Assembly (NCBI RefSeq): GCF_036320965.1
Contig: NC_092281.1
Location: 10,567,219 to 10,631,218 of the forward strand
From: Panulirus ornatus
Taxonomy: Eukaryota > Arthropoda > Malacostraca > Decapoda > Palinuridae
Direction: 5' to 3'
Length of the DNA: 64,000 nt
Below, one piece after another: positions 31,556 through 43,600 of the stretch (the first letter of the stretch is position 1; the number at the start of each line of letters is the position of its first letter). The position numbers and the translations under genes are program-made. The notes beneath the pieces were generated by a model. That model was not told where the DNA came from. It was given only the letters and a program-made list of their open reading frames with translations, and searched no databases.

Positions 31556-33925
31556 GGGTCTTCGAAGGCAGCCCATCAGAGCACTGGACCGACCATCAGA
31601 GCCATTCAGGATATGTCATGAATTTCGACTAAGAGTTGTTGCCACCACTTACACGCTGGGAGACAAGACCCTTTGACTCAAACGAACGAAACAGCGTCGA
31701 AACCGTTCATCCCGACTGTTAGAGAAAACGGGAAGCCAGTGCTGCCTCAAGCGGGTACATGTCATGGGATCTCGAAGCCGTCCTAAGACGCTTGTCCACG
31801 ACCGTCACGTGAAGCACTCAGGATGTCCCCGGCTGATAACATACTTGGCTCTGATGAAGCGTTTGTGCAGATGCGTAATGGTACTGCCGAAGATCAAGTC
31901 CCCCTCGGTAAACCTACTTCTGCATTGAAGCTAACATTACGAACCCTACGAGTGTGAGATGAATGAAGCCGTTCCATGACGGCTTCGACCACAGGAGTTG
32001 AACGAAGGCCACAAAGAGGATTCAGAGAAGACGAACAGATGGGTAATTTGCATGCTTAAGTCACTGGATGATGTAAGGCCACTTGGCTATTGGTTCCGGG
32101 TCGGCCAACTAGCCACCATTCTTAATTACAGGTTCCATTAAAACGGATGAGACCCCAAGCATCTCATATCCTTAATTAGGTCAGTGACATTAATTAGCCT
32201 TTGGTCTGTGACGCCATTAACGCTAATCATCATGAAGAGGATCATGGGTATAACGTGTCTTTGTCGTGTCTCATGACACACGTCTGGCAGAGCTGCTTAA
32301 TGATCGCCCTTGTGAAGGATCAAAAGCCTCGTTAGAGACTCTAGTGTTCATGACCAGGACGAGTGTGGTTGGTCGACACGTCTGTCGGCAGCCCAAGCTT
32401 ACGAGCCTCGTCCTCCACTACCACCACTGCCACCACTACAGCCACCAGGTAACAACCAGTGAATAGTACACACACACACACACACACACACATGGCAAGC
32501 AGGAACGGTCGTAAACTTAACCAGCGTGTATGTAGGTGAGAACGACAGACGGAAACGTAGCCAACATAATATAATGTGGGGACGAGGAACACAAACACAC
32601 ACACAAACCGAGTGTCCTGTGGCGTCCATATTACCTCCTGGATTGTGGCGAACACCAGGGGACTTCGTCGTCTGCCTTGGCTTTGCATATCTCTCACGTA
32701 GGTACCTCCTGCCCCTCAGGAGGAGGGACTTAACCAAAGACTCTCGCTACTCCTCACGACACTTCAGAGTTCAATGGTCCACAACATGACAACAGCAGAC
32801 TAACACGATGTCGTCCTCCTCCAAACCATCCTGTCTGAAACTCTGACTGGTGTATCCTCTACCCCTTGTGCACGTCCTGTAATGGTCTGACCTAGTATGA
32901 CCTAACCCTTGAGAGGTCAGGTCAGGTCATCTGGGTTCATGACGATGGATGAGGCAATTATAGCATAACCCTTAACGAACGTTTGTACGCAAAAGGGTAC
33001 GTCTTTTTTCTTTTGTTATTTGCGTATTTCTTCTTTCTTTTTGATTTCCGTGATTTACGAGCTGTCGTAAATTGAAGGCCAGAAATTCTGTCGTTTGAGA
33101 CTCGTGGCTAATGCTCATAGTTACACCTTCGTCAATGCTGGACACATCAATCTATCTTACCCAGTGTTGTGCAGTCGAAGAACCTCCTCATGTTATCTAA
33201 TCCTGTACAGGGTTATGTATGTATACAAATCCTGAGTGATATTAACACGTCGAAGGGACTCATCCTTTTAAAGAATTACTCTGCTGTCGTCTTTTTCTAT
33301 GTTGTAGTTATTGCCATTATCATTACCATTATCATTATTATCATCATTATTACTATTTGTATTATTGGTAATGGCGTATATCCATTGACGAAGAACTTCA
33401 AATATTGACAAATCATTTGCCCACAGCTTTCCGTACAGAAATTTGAAACATTACGTGAGGGAAAAAAAAATGTTTTACGGCTCAGTTTCAGAAGAAGAAA
33501 AAATCAAACTCGTTTCTGGTTTTATAGTTATTGCCTGTAAATTTCACACGCTGCTGTTAAATCTTACTGATTTCATTGGCTACACAAAATCATAAACTTT
33601 ATTTTTCTATCTGTCTTCTGATAATATCTACAGATAAAGATGGCTCAAGTATCTCTGGGGCATGAAGAAGCTAAGAGTATCTCACAGATAATCTGAGGTC
33701 ACTACAGATAACCCTAAGGTCATTACAGATAACACGAGGTCAACCCATGTCTCTTACACAATTTAAAGTCATGATTTCCCAGCCCAAACTCTGGCTGACC
33801 CATGATTCTAGACCCATCACATAGTGTACGAAGATTGAAATACTAAACGTTCTACCGTAACAACAGTTAACCTTTGAAAGAAAACGGAATGAGGACATTC
33901 ATCCCCATACTTCACCCCCAACACA
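30206..33925. other. Unassigned low-repeat region with short microsatellites
   Basis: Contains (CA)n at 30,901-30,930, (CA)n at 31,208-31,236, (GT)n at 31,516-31,552, (CA)n at 32,469-32,492 and an ATT/ATC-rich run near 33,310-33,365. A small 20-23 bp repeat around ACAGATAA(C) lies at 33,680-33,740. No gene, RNA or transposon recognised. Confidence 0.5.
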
Positions 33926-34105
33926 GATCTATTCCAGTCCTGTGATAACTAAATGGCTGATGTAGCCACTGATCTATTCCAGTCCTGTGATAACTAAATG
34001 GCTGATGTAGCCACTGATCTATTCCAGTCCTGTGATAACTAAATGGCTGATGTAGCCACTGATCTATTCCACTCCTGTGATACGTAAATGGCTGATGTAG
34101 CCAGT
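33926..34105 (+). repeat. 45-bp minisatellite, 4 copies
   Basis: GATCTATTCCAGTCCTGTGA starts at 33,926, 33,971, 34,016 and 34,061. The first three units are identical and the last has a few changes. Confidence 0.96.
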
Positions 34106-34430
34106 AGCCTTTTCCCCGTTCAACGGCCCTGACTGCAAGCCTAAGTCCGGCTTGTTGATATATAAACAAGGGCTCAATCACAAGGCCCACAGTAGGTAGC
34201 AGGTGCCTTCGTGTCTCATACCTAACCCCACTGCCAATCCTGACCATCAATAAAAAATGGTTATTGTGAGTTATCCAGCGAGGTCCTTGGCCACCACTAA
34301 ATGAGTTAACCGTTCCTCATAAGCGAGGGATTATGTCCCTCATAGCAGATATATGATGAGGAACAATCGTTTGGAATATCAAGATATCGAGTTCAAATAT
34401 CATTTAGAAACAGCTGTGGTACCCTGTTAG
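34106..34430. other. Unassigned spacer
   Basis: No gene or repeat recognised. Confidence 0.4.
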
Positions 34431-34556
34431 CACTACAGTTCGAGCCCTGTGAGGAGTATTGCACTGCAGTTCGAGCCCTGTGAGGAGTATTGCACTGCAG
34501 TTCGAGCCCTGTGAGGAGTATTGCACTGCAGTTCGAGCCCTGTGAGGAGAGTATTG
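34431..34556 (+). repeat. 31-bp minisatellite, 4 copies
   Basis: CACTGCAGTTCGAGCCCTGT plus GAGGAGTATTG, period 31. The first unit has CACTACAG and the last gains AG. Confidence 0.95.
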
Positions 34557-35607
34557 CCTCATAAATCATAAATTCATATGAAGAGATGTTATACTACGTT
34601 ATAACACGTGATATTCATTAGATGTACAGATGTTATACTACGTTATATAACACGTGAAATTCACTAGATGTTATGGGATGAAACACATCATCATTATCAC
34701 TCAGACAATCTTATCTGCAGGAGGAAGGAGTTCAACAGTTCTTATCTTTAAGGAAATAAACATAATAGTAATTGTGTTTTATGAGTTGCTTGTATTTAGG
34801 ACTCTGTACAGGTCGGGAGTGAATTCACATATAATGTCTATCGTACATGGTGCCGGACGCTGCAAGCGTATCGTATAGATATATACCATCGTATATATTT
34901 ATACTAGCATAAATACATGCGATAATAGTAACTGATATAAGGTGTAAGAGCTTACGAGCAGAGTTATGTTACAACTTTAGATATATAAGTAGTCACGCCA
35001 CTATGCTCTCCTAACTGTGTGCTCCATCAAGTGTAACAACTACTCTCTGACGCACATTACAACCAGCGAACACTTCCAAATGGTCGCTGGCATAGGTGTT
35101 CGCCGAGGGTTACGTCATTCACCACGGAATGCGAAACAGTGTTGAGGTGTGTGAGTGGCGCCTCCACCACAAGGGAGTGGTTGGTTAGTTATGATCGTCC
35201 CAGAATATGCTAGTTTTGCTCTAATGGTTGGACTGTTTATACAAGTATTATACCAGGGTGTACGGTATTGGTCTTCATATCAATGGGTCGTAACAAGAAC
35301 ATGGCGTCTTAACTATCAGGTCGAGTAATAATGGTCGTTAATTATTACTCTGTGCCCTTGTTCATCGATCCTCGCTGACGAAGTGGCTGTTTACACACAG
35401 TTAAACAACCAGGTGCCAATTGGTTTCCTTTCGTATATGTTATTCACAACATCAACAAACAAATAGGACAAAATGTGTTTGTGTGAACCGAGATGTAAAA
35501 TAATTTACGAAACAGATTATTTACATGAACATCCTCATGGCTTTGTTTATTTGATGGGTTTTAAAAGACGTAATTTTCCCTTGATATAATTGAGATGTGT
35601 GTTATTT
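34557..35607. other. Unassigned spacer
   Basis: A local direct repeat (AGATGTTATACTACGTTATA near 34,583 and 34,627) is visible. No gene recognised. Confidence 0.5.
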
Positions 35608-35755
35608 GTGGCGTTACCGGACTCTGCCGGCTTGTGGTTACGCTGCGAGGGAAGGAAGAGTCGCTGTGTCGTCGAAAGATTTCTCATTCCAAAGGAGGCC
35701 AACCTTTCCCTGCTACTGATCGGAGAGCAGCTTTGGAGCTGCAGGAGCCCAGTTA
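35608..35755 (+). mobile_element. Interspersed repeat R4, second copy
   Basis: Shares the ordered motifs of 4,415-4,590 (GTTACCGGACTCTGCC, GGTTACGCTGCGAG, AAAGGAGGCCAACCTTTCCC, TGCTACTGA, GAGCTGCAGGAGCC), with a small insertion of GGAGA near the core. Confidence 0.65.
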
Positions 35756-35863
35756 CTCTACATAATGACTACATAAGATCACAGTCAGGTTACCCATGTT
35801 GTCATGCAAGAGCGAGTGATCAACTGCCTGGCAGCGCTCCTTCAACGCACAACAACTTCCCTG

Positions 35864-35993
35864 GCGCACGATGCAGGTAGCGAACGCCTCACACCGTTCT
35901 CTCTTAGCGTACGATACAGGTAGCGAACGCCTCACACCGTTCTCTCTTAGCGCACGATGCAGTTAGCGAACGCCTCACACCGTTCTCTCTCTC
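35864..35993 (+). repeat. 43-bp minisatellite, 3 copies
   Basis: GCGCACGATGCAGGTAGCGA starts at 35,864, 35,907 and 35,950, with minor variants (GCGTACGATAC). Confidence 0.94.
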
Positions 35994-36492
35994 GCGGTGT
36001 TTTGCTCTATAATACGCTAATCACCGTGGAATGTGGCACGAAATACGTTGCGTGTACATGGCAATCAATTCATATGCTGTTTCCTGTTTCACGTTTTCAT
36101 TTGTTCACAGAAGTGTTTGCGGGCACCCTGCATTTCTATATACGAGAACCTACAATAATAATCTAATTATAGAAATCTATTAATGAAACTTAGATATCAA
36201 ATGGGCATGAAAATAGACATACATTTATTTCTTTTTTCAAGTTAAACGCCTTTTGCTTTCAGTAAGCCCCTTATGCTAAATACTTTCAGAATTAATCGCT
36301 CGATTACCCTTGATCCTAGCGATTCTCCTTAGCCTCAAACGATGCGTGTTATCTTGAGGACGAACAGCAATCTCGTCTCACGTTTAACCTCGGAAGAGTG
36401 TAGGAACAACATTAGGTAAGTGAGAGGTATTGGTGTTGGCAAATTGAAGTCGTGTCTTTGATAAAGGCTAAAACGAAATTACGAGATTATAA
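35994..36492. other. Unassigned AT-rich spacer
   Basis: No gene or repeat recognised. Confidence 0.4.
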
Positions 36493-36501
36493 ACACACAC
36501 G

Positions 36502-36559
<58 letters not shown>

Positions 36560-36564
36560 CACAC

Positions 36565-36619
<55 letters not shown>

Positions 36620-36621
36620 AC

Positions 36622-36674
<53 letters not shown>
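36493..36674. repeat. (CA)n followed by two (GA)n tracts
   Basis: CA-rich from 36,493 to about 36,566, GA at 36,567-36,617, the linker ACACATACA, then GA to about 36,674. ACACATACAGAGAG precedes both GA tracts, suggesting a duplicated CA-GA junction. Confidence 0.95.
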
Positions 36675-36675
<1 letters not shown>

Positions 36676-36839
36676 TTTTATTCTCGTTGATATTCCTTCT
36701 TGCAGCGCTGCATGATCTTCAGTGCTTATCTACCAGAAGTTCCTCTTATCTGGTGTGCAGGGCAGGGCGGCTTGCTGTTAAGATGGAGCGGCTTCGCTGC
36801 TCTCACGAAGGGAAAGATTTTCTATTTCTGTTGGAGGTG

Positions 36840-36840
36840 T

Positions 36841-36893
<53 letters not shown>

Positions 36894-36900
36894 TGTGCGT
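36840..36900. repeat. (GT)n microsatellite
   Basis: GT tract with two late interruptions. Confidence 0.96.
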
Positions 36901-37190
36901 GTACATAGATCTTCCTCTTCTGGAGGAAATCTTCTGCTCTTACTCTGAGAAAGATTTGCTTATCTAGACTGAGGGAGATCTGTTAGGATGAGAAAGATCT
37001 GTCGTGTGTTCTTGACGAAGGAGGAGTATCTTGTCTTCCTCTCTCAGGAGGAGTTCCTCCGTCACTGTGTCCTTCAGGAGGTCCAGTTATTCTTATCCTG
37101 AAGGAGTTGTGCTGTTCCCGCCTCTAGGGAGATCCTCTGGTCCTGTGGTCTGTCCGGTCTTCTGCTGGTCTGACCTTACAGAAGGGGGAG
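36901..37190. other. Degenerate precursor of the 24-bp repeat
   Basis: Loose copies of GGAGGAnnTCnTCTG-like words lead into the regular 24-bp array. They may be its decayed left edge. Confidence 0.4.
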
Positions 37191-37620
37191 GTCTTCTGGT
37201 CGTATCCTGGGGAGGTCTTCTGGTCGTATCCTGGGGAGGTCTTCTCGTCGTATCCTGGGGAGGTCTTTTGGTCGTATCCTGGGGAGGTCTTCTTGTCGTA
37301 TCCTGGGGAGGTCTTTTGGTCGTATCCTGGGGAGGTCTTCTGGTCGTATCCTGGGGAGGTCTTCTGGTCGTATCCTGGGGAGGTCTTCTGGTCGTATCCT
37401 GGGGAGGTCCTCTGGTCGTATCCTGGGGAGGTCTTCTGGTCGTATCCTGGGGAGGTCCTCTGGTCGTATCCTGGGGAGGTCTTCTGGTCGTATCCTGGGG
37501 AGCTCCTCTGGTCGTATCCTGGGGAGGTCTTCTTGTCGTATCCTGGGGAGGTCTTCTGGTCGTATCCTGGGGAGGTCTTCTGGTCGTATCCTGGGGAGGT
37601 CCTCTGGTCGTATCTTGGTC
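37191..37620 (+). repeat. 24-bp minisatellite, 18 copies
   Basis: GTCTTCTGGTCGTATCCTGG plus GGAG, period exactly 24. Variants are GTCCTCTGG, GTCTTTTGG, GTCTTCTTG, GTCTTCTCG and AGCTCC. Frames of 148-209 residues on both strands are 8-residue repeats (GGLLVVSW) and not proteins. The array ends about 30 bases before the satellite begins. Confidence 0.97.
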
Positions 37621-37650
37621 AAGCTTCGCTACATCACACACATCACACAC

Positions 37651-40600
37651 ATTTTTTTGAAAAAATCAAGAAAAATCCAAATATTTTGCTCAAATTTTCA
37701 ACCCCTTCAGATTTTAATGAAAATCTGGGTATAGATGCTACTTCAAATGCTGATTAAGGATTTCTAGTTAAATGACAGCATTTTGCATTATTAATGTCTT
37801 TAACTATTCGTAAGTTTAATTATATTAAGATTAGTATGGTAATGACTCGACTAATTACAGGAATTTTTAAATTTTTGACCACAGATTCTTATTCAGCATA
37901 CCTAAAAGCATCTCTGCTAAAATTCCCAAGAAAATCCATTTTTTGAAGAAAATCAAGAAAAATCCAAGGCCTTACCAAATATTTTGCTCAGATTTTTCAC
38001 CTCTTCAGATTTTAATGAGAATCTGTGTATAGATGTTATTTTACATGCTTATTAAGGATTTCTAGTCAAATGACATCATTTCCCATTATCAATGCCTTTA
38101 CTCCTAAGGTTAATTATAGTAGAATTAGTATACTAATTACTCGACTAATTACAGGAATTTTTGGGTTTTGATAAGAGAATCGTATTTACCATACAAAGAA
38201 TCTCTGCTGAAATTCTCATGAAAATCTTTTTTTTGAAAAAATCAAGTAAAATCCAAGGCTAACCAAATATTTTGCTAAAATTTTCAAACTTTTCAGATTT
38301 TAACGAAAAACTAGGTATAGATGTTACCTTAAATGCTAATTAAGGATTTCTAGTCAAATGACAGCATTTCGCATTATCAATGCCTTTACTCCTAAGATTA
38401 ATTATAGTAAACTTAGTATGCTAATTACACGACTAATTACAGGAATTTTTGGGTTTTGACCACAAATTCGTGTTCAGCATACCTAAAAGCATCTATGCTG
38501 AAATTCTCAAGAAAATCCATTTTTGAAAAAAATCAAGAAAAATCCAAGCCTCAAATTTTGCTCAAATTTTCAACCTCTTCAGATTTTAATGAAAATCTGG
38601 GTATAGATGTTATTTTAGATGCTGATTAAGAATTTCTAGTTAAATAAGAGCATTTTGCATTATTAATGCCTTTAATTATTCGTATGTTTAATTATATTAA
38701 AATTAGTATGGTAATGACTCGACTAATTACAGGAATTTTTGGGTTTTGACCACAGATTCGTATTCAGCATACCTAAAAGCATCTATGCTGAAAGTTTCAA
38801 GAAAATCCATTTTTTGAAAAAAATCAAGAATAATCCAAGGCTATAGCCTAACCAAATATTTTGCTCAAATTTTCAACCTCTTCAGATTTTAATAAAAATC
38901 TGGGAATACATGTTATTTAAAATGCTGATTAAAGATTTCTAATCAAAAGATAGCATTTCGAATTATTAATGCCTTTAATTACTCCTAAGATTAATTATAT
39001 TAAAATTAGTATGGTAATGACTCGACTAATTACAGGAAATTTTGGGTTTTGACCACAAATTCGTATTCAGCATACCTAAAAGCATCTATGCTGAAATTCT
39101 CAAGAAAATCCATTTTTTGAAAAAAAAATCAAGAAAAATCCAAGGCTATATACCAAAAATTTTGCTCAGATTTTCAACCTCTTCAGATTTTAATGAAAAT
39201 CTAGGTATAGATGTTATCTTAAATGCTAATTAAGGATTTCTAGTCAAATGACAGCATTTCGCATTATTAATGCCTTTACTCCTAAGATTAATTATAGTAA
39301 AATTTTTTGGGTGTTGACCACAGATTCGTATTCAGCATACCCAAAAGCATCTATGCTGAAATTCTCAAGAAAATCTATTTTTTGAAAAAAATCATGAAAA
39401 ATCCAAGGCTATAGCCTTACAAAATATTTTGCTCAAATTTTCAAACTCTTCAGATTTTAATGAAAATCTAGGTATAGATGTTATCTTAAATGCTAATCAA
39501 GGATTTCTAGTCAAATGACAGCATTTCGCATTATTAATGCCTTTACTCCTAAGATTGATTATAGTAAAATTAGTATGCTAATTACTCGATTAATTACAGG
39601 AATTTTTGGGTGTTGACCACAGATTCCTATTCAGCATACCCAAAAGCATCTATGCTGACATTCTTAAGAAAATCCATTTTTTTGAAAAAATCAAAAAAAT
39701 TCCAAATATTTTCCTCAAATTTTCAACCTCTTCAGATTTTAATGAAAATCTGGGTATACATGTTATTCTAAATGCTGATTAAGGATTTCTAGTCAAATGA
39801 TAGCATTTCCATTATGAATGCCTTTAATTACTACAAAGATTAATTATATCAAAATTAGTATGGTAATAACTCGACTAATTACAGGAATTTTTGGGTTTTC
39901 ACCAAAAATTCGTATTCAGCATACCAAAAAGCATCTATGCTGAAATTCTCAAGAAAATGCATTTATTTGAAAAAAAAAATAAAGAAAAATCCAAGGAAAT
40001 CCAAATATTTTGCTCAGATTTTCAACCTCTTCAGATTTTAATGAAAATCTAGGTATAGATGTTATCTTAAATGCTAATTAAGGATTTCTAGTCAAATGAC
40101 AGCATTTCGCATTATTAATGCCTTTACTCCTAAGATTAATTATAGTAAAATTAGTATGCTAATTACTCGACTAATTACAGGAATTTTTGGGTTTTGACCA
40201 CAGATTCGTATTCAGCATACCCAAAAGCATCTATGCTGAAATTCTCAAGAAAATCCATTTTTTGAAAAAAATCAAGAAAAATCCAAGGCTATAGCCTTAC
40301 CAAATATTTTGCTCAGATTTTCAACCTCTTCAGATTTTAATGAAAATCTAGGTATAGATGTTATCTTAAATGCTAATCAAGGATTTCTACTCAAATGACA
40401 GCATTTCGCATTATTAATGCCTTTACTCCTAAGATTGATTATAGTAAAATTAGTATGCTAATTACTCGATTAATTACAGGAATTTTTGGGTGTTGACCAC
40501 AGATTCGTATTTAGCGTACCCAAAAGCATATATGCTGACATTCTTAAGAAAATCCATTTTTTTTGAAAAAGTCAAAATATTTTCCTCAAATTTTCAACCT

Positions 40601-43600
40601 CTTCAGATTTTAATGAAAATCTGGGTATACATGTTATTCTAAATGCTGATTAAGGATTTCTAGTCAAATGATAGCATTTCGCATTATGAATGCCTTTAAT
40701 TACTCCAAACATTAATTATATCAAAATTAGTATGGTAATAACTCGAATAATTACAGGAATTTTTTGGGTTTTGACCACAAATTCGTATTCAGCATACCTA
40801 AAACCATCTATGCTGAAATTCTCAAGAAAATCCATTTTTTGAAAAAAAAAATCAAGAAAAATCCAAGGCTATAGCCTTACCAAATATTTTGCTCAAATTT
40901 TCAACCTCTTCAGATTTTACTGAAAATCTAGGTATAGATGTTATCTTAAATGCTAATTAAGGATTTCTAGTCAAATGACAGCATTTCGCATTATTAATGC
41001 CTTTACTCCTAAGATTAATTATAGTAAAATTAGTATGATAATTACTCGACTAATTACAGGAATTTTTGGGTGTTGACCACAGATTCATATTTAGCATACC
41101 AAAAAGCATCTATGCTGACATTCTTAAGGAAATCCATTTTTTTGAAAAAATCAAGAAAAATCCAAGGCTATATAGTCCTATCAAATATTTTGCTCAAATT
41201 TTCATCCTTTTCAGATTTTAAAGAAAATCTAGGTATAGATGTTACCTTAAATGCCAATTAAGGATTTCTAGTAAAATGACAGCATTTCGCATTATTAATG
41301 CCTTTACTCCTAAGATTAATTATAGTAAAATTAGTATGCTAATTACTCAACTAATTACAAGAATTTTTGAGTTTTGACCACAGATTCGTATTCAGCATAC
41401 CCAAAAGCATCTATGCTGAAATTCTCAAGAAAATCCATTTCTTTGAAAAAAATCAAGAAAAATATTTTGCTCAGATTTTCAACCTCTTCAGATTTTAATG
41501 AAAGTCTAGGTATAGATGTTACCTTAAATGCTAATTAAAGATTTCTAGTTAAATGACAGCATTTCGCATTATTAATGCCTTTACTCCTAAGATTAATTAT
41601 AGTAAAATTAGTATGCTAATTACTCGACTAATTACAGCAGTTTTTGGATTTTGACCACAGATTCGTATTCAGCATACCCAAAAGCATCTATGCTGAAATT
41701 CTCAAGAAAATCCATTTTTTGAAAAAAAAAATCAAGAAAAATCCAAGGCTATAGCCTTACCAAATATTTTACTCAGATTTTCAGCCTCTTCAGATTTTAA
41801 TGAAAATCTAGGTATAGATGTTATCTTAAATGCTAATCAAGGATTTCTAGTCAAATGACAGCATTTCATATTATTAATGCCTTTACTCCTAAGATTGATT
41901 ATAGTCAAATTAGTATGCTAATTGCTCGATTAATTACAGGAATTTTTGGGTGTTAACCACAGATTCGTATTTAGCGTACCTAAAAGCATCTATGCTGACA
42001 TTCTTAAGAAAATCCATTTTTTTGAAAAAATCAAAAAAATTCCAAGGCTATAGCCTTACCAAATATTTTCCTCAAATTTTCAACCTCTTCAGATTTTAAT
42101 GAAAATCTGGGTATACATGTTATTCTAAATGCTGATTAAGGATTTCTAGTCAAATGATAGCATTTCGCATTATGAATGCCTTTCATTACTCAAAACATTA
42201 ATTATATCAAAATTAGTATGGTAATAACTCGAATGATTACAGGAATTTTTTGGGTTTTGACCACAGATTCGTATTCAGCATACCTAAAACCATCTATGCT
42301 GAAATTCTCAAGAAAATCCATTTTTTGAAAAAAATCAAGAAAAATCCAAGGCTATAGCCTTACCAAATATTTTGCTCAAATTTTCAAACTCTTCAGATTT
42401 TAATGAAAATCTAGGTATAGATGTTATCTTAAATGCTAATCAAGGATTTCTAGTCAAATGACAGCATTTCGCATTATTAATGCCTTTACTCCTAAGGATT
42501 GATTATAGTAAAATTAGTATGCTAATTACTCGATTAATTACAGGAATTTTTGGGTGTTGACCACAGATTCGTATTCAGCATACCCAAAAGCATCTATGCT
42601 GACATTCTTAAGAAAATCCATTTTTTTGAAAAAATCAAAAAAATTCCAAGGCTATAGCCTTACCAAATATTTTCCTCAAATTTTCAACCTCTTCAGATTT
42701 TAATGAAAATCTGGGTATACATGTTATTCTAAATGCTGATTAAGGATTTCTAGTCAAATGATAGCATTTCGCATTATGAATGCCCTTTAATTACTCCAAA
42801 CATTAATTATATCAAAATTAGTATGGTAATAACTCGATAAATTACAGGAATTTTTTGGTTTTGACCACAAATTCGTATTCAGCATACCTAAAACCATCTA
42901 TGCTGAAATTCTCAAGAAAATCCATTTCTTTGAAAAAAAAAAATTAAGAAAAATCCAAGGCTATAGCCTTACCAAAAATTTTGCTCAGATTTTCAACCTC
43001 TTCAGATTTTATTGAAAATCTAGGTATAGATGTTATCTTAAATGCTAATTAAGGATTTCTAGTCAAATGACAGCATTTCGCATTATTAAAGCCTTTACTC
43101 CTAAGATTAATTATAGTAAAATTAGTATGCTAATTACTCGACTAATTACAGGAATTTTTGGGTGTTGACCACAGATTCGTATTCAGCATACCCAAAAGCA
43201 TCTATGCTGAAATTCTCAAGAAAATCTATTTTTTGAAAAGAATCATGAAAAATCGTTACAAAATATTTTGCTCAAATTTTCAAACTCTTCAGATTTTAAT
43301 GAAAATCTAGGTATAGATGTTATATTAAATGCTAATAAAGGATTTCTAGTCAAATGACAGCATTTCGCATTATTAATGCCTTTACTCCTAAGATTGATTA
43401 TAGTAAAATTAGTATTCTAATTACTCGATTAATTACAGGAATTTTTGGGTGTTGACCACAGATTCCTATTCAGCATACCCAAAAGCATATATGCTGACAT
43501 TCTTAAGAAAATCCATTTTTTTGAAAAAATCAAAAAAATTCCAAGGCTATAGCCTTACCAAATATCTTCCTCAAATTTTCAACCTCTTCAGATTTTAATG

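Noticed and set aside
37031..37660. 209-residue and 185-residue frames over the 24-bp array
   Set aside because: Both strands and several frames are open because 24 is divisible by three. The peptides are simple octamer repeats.
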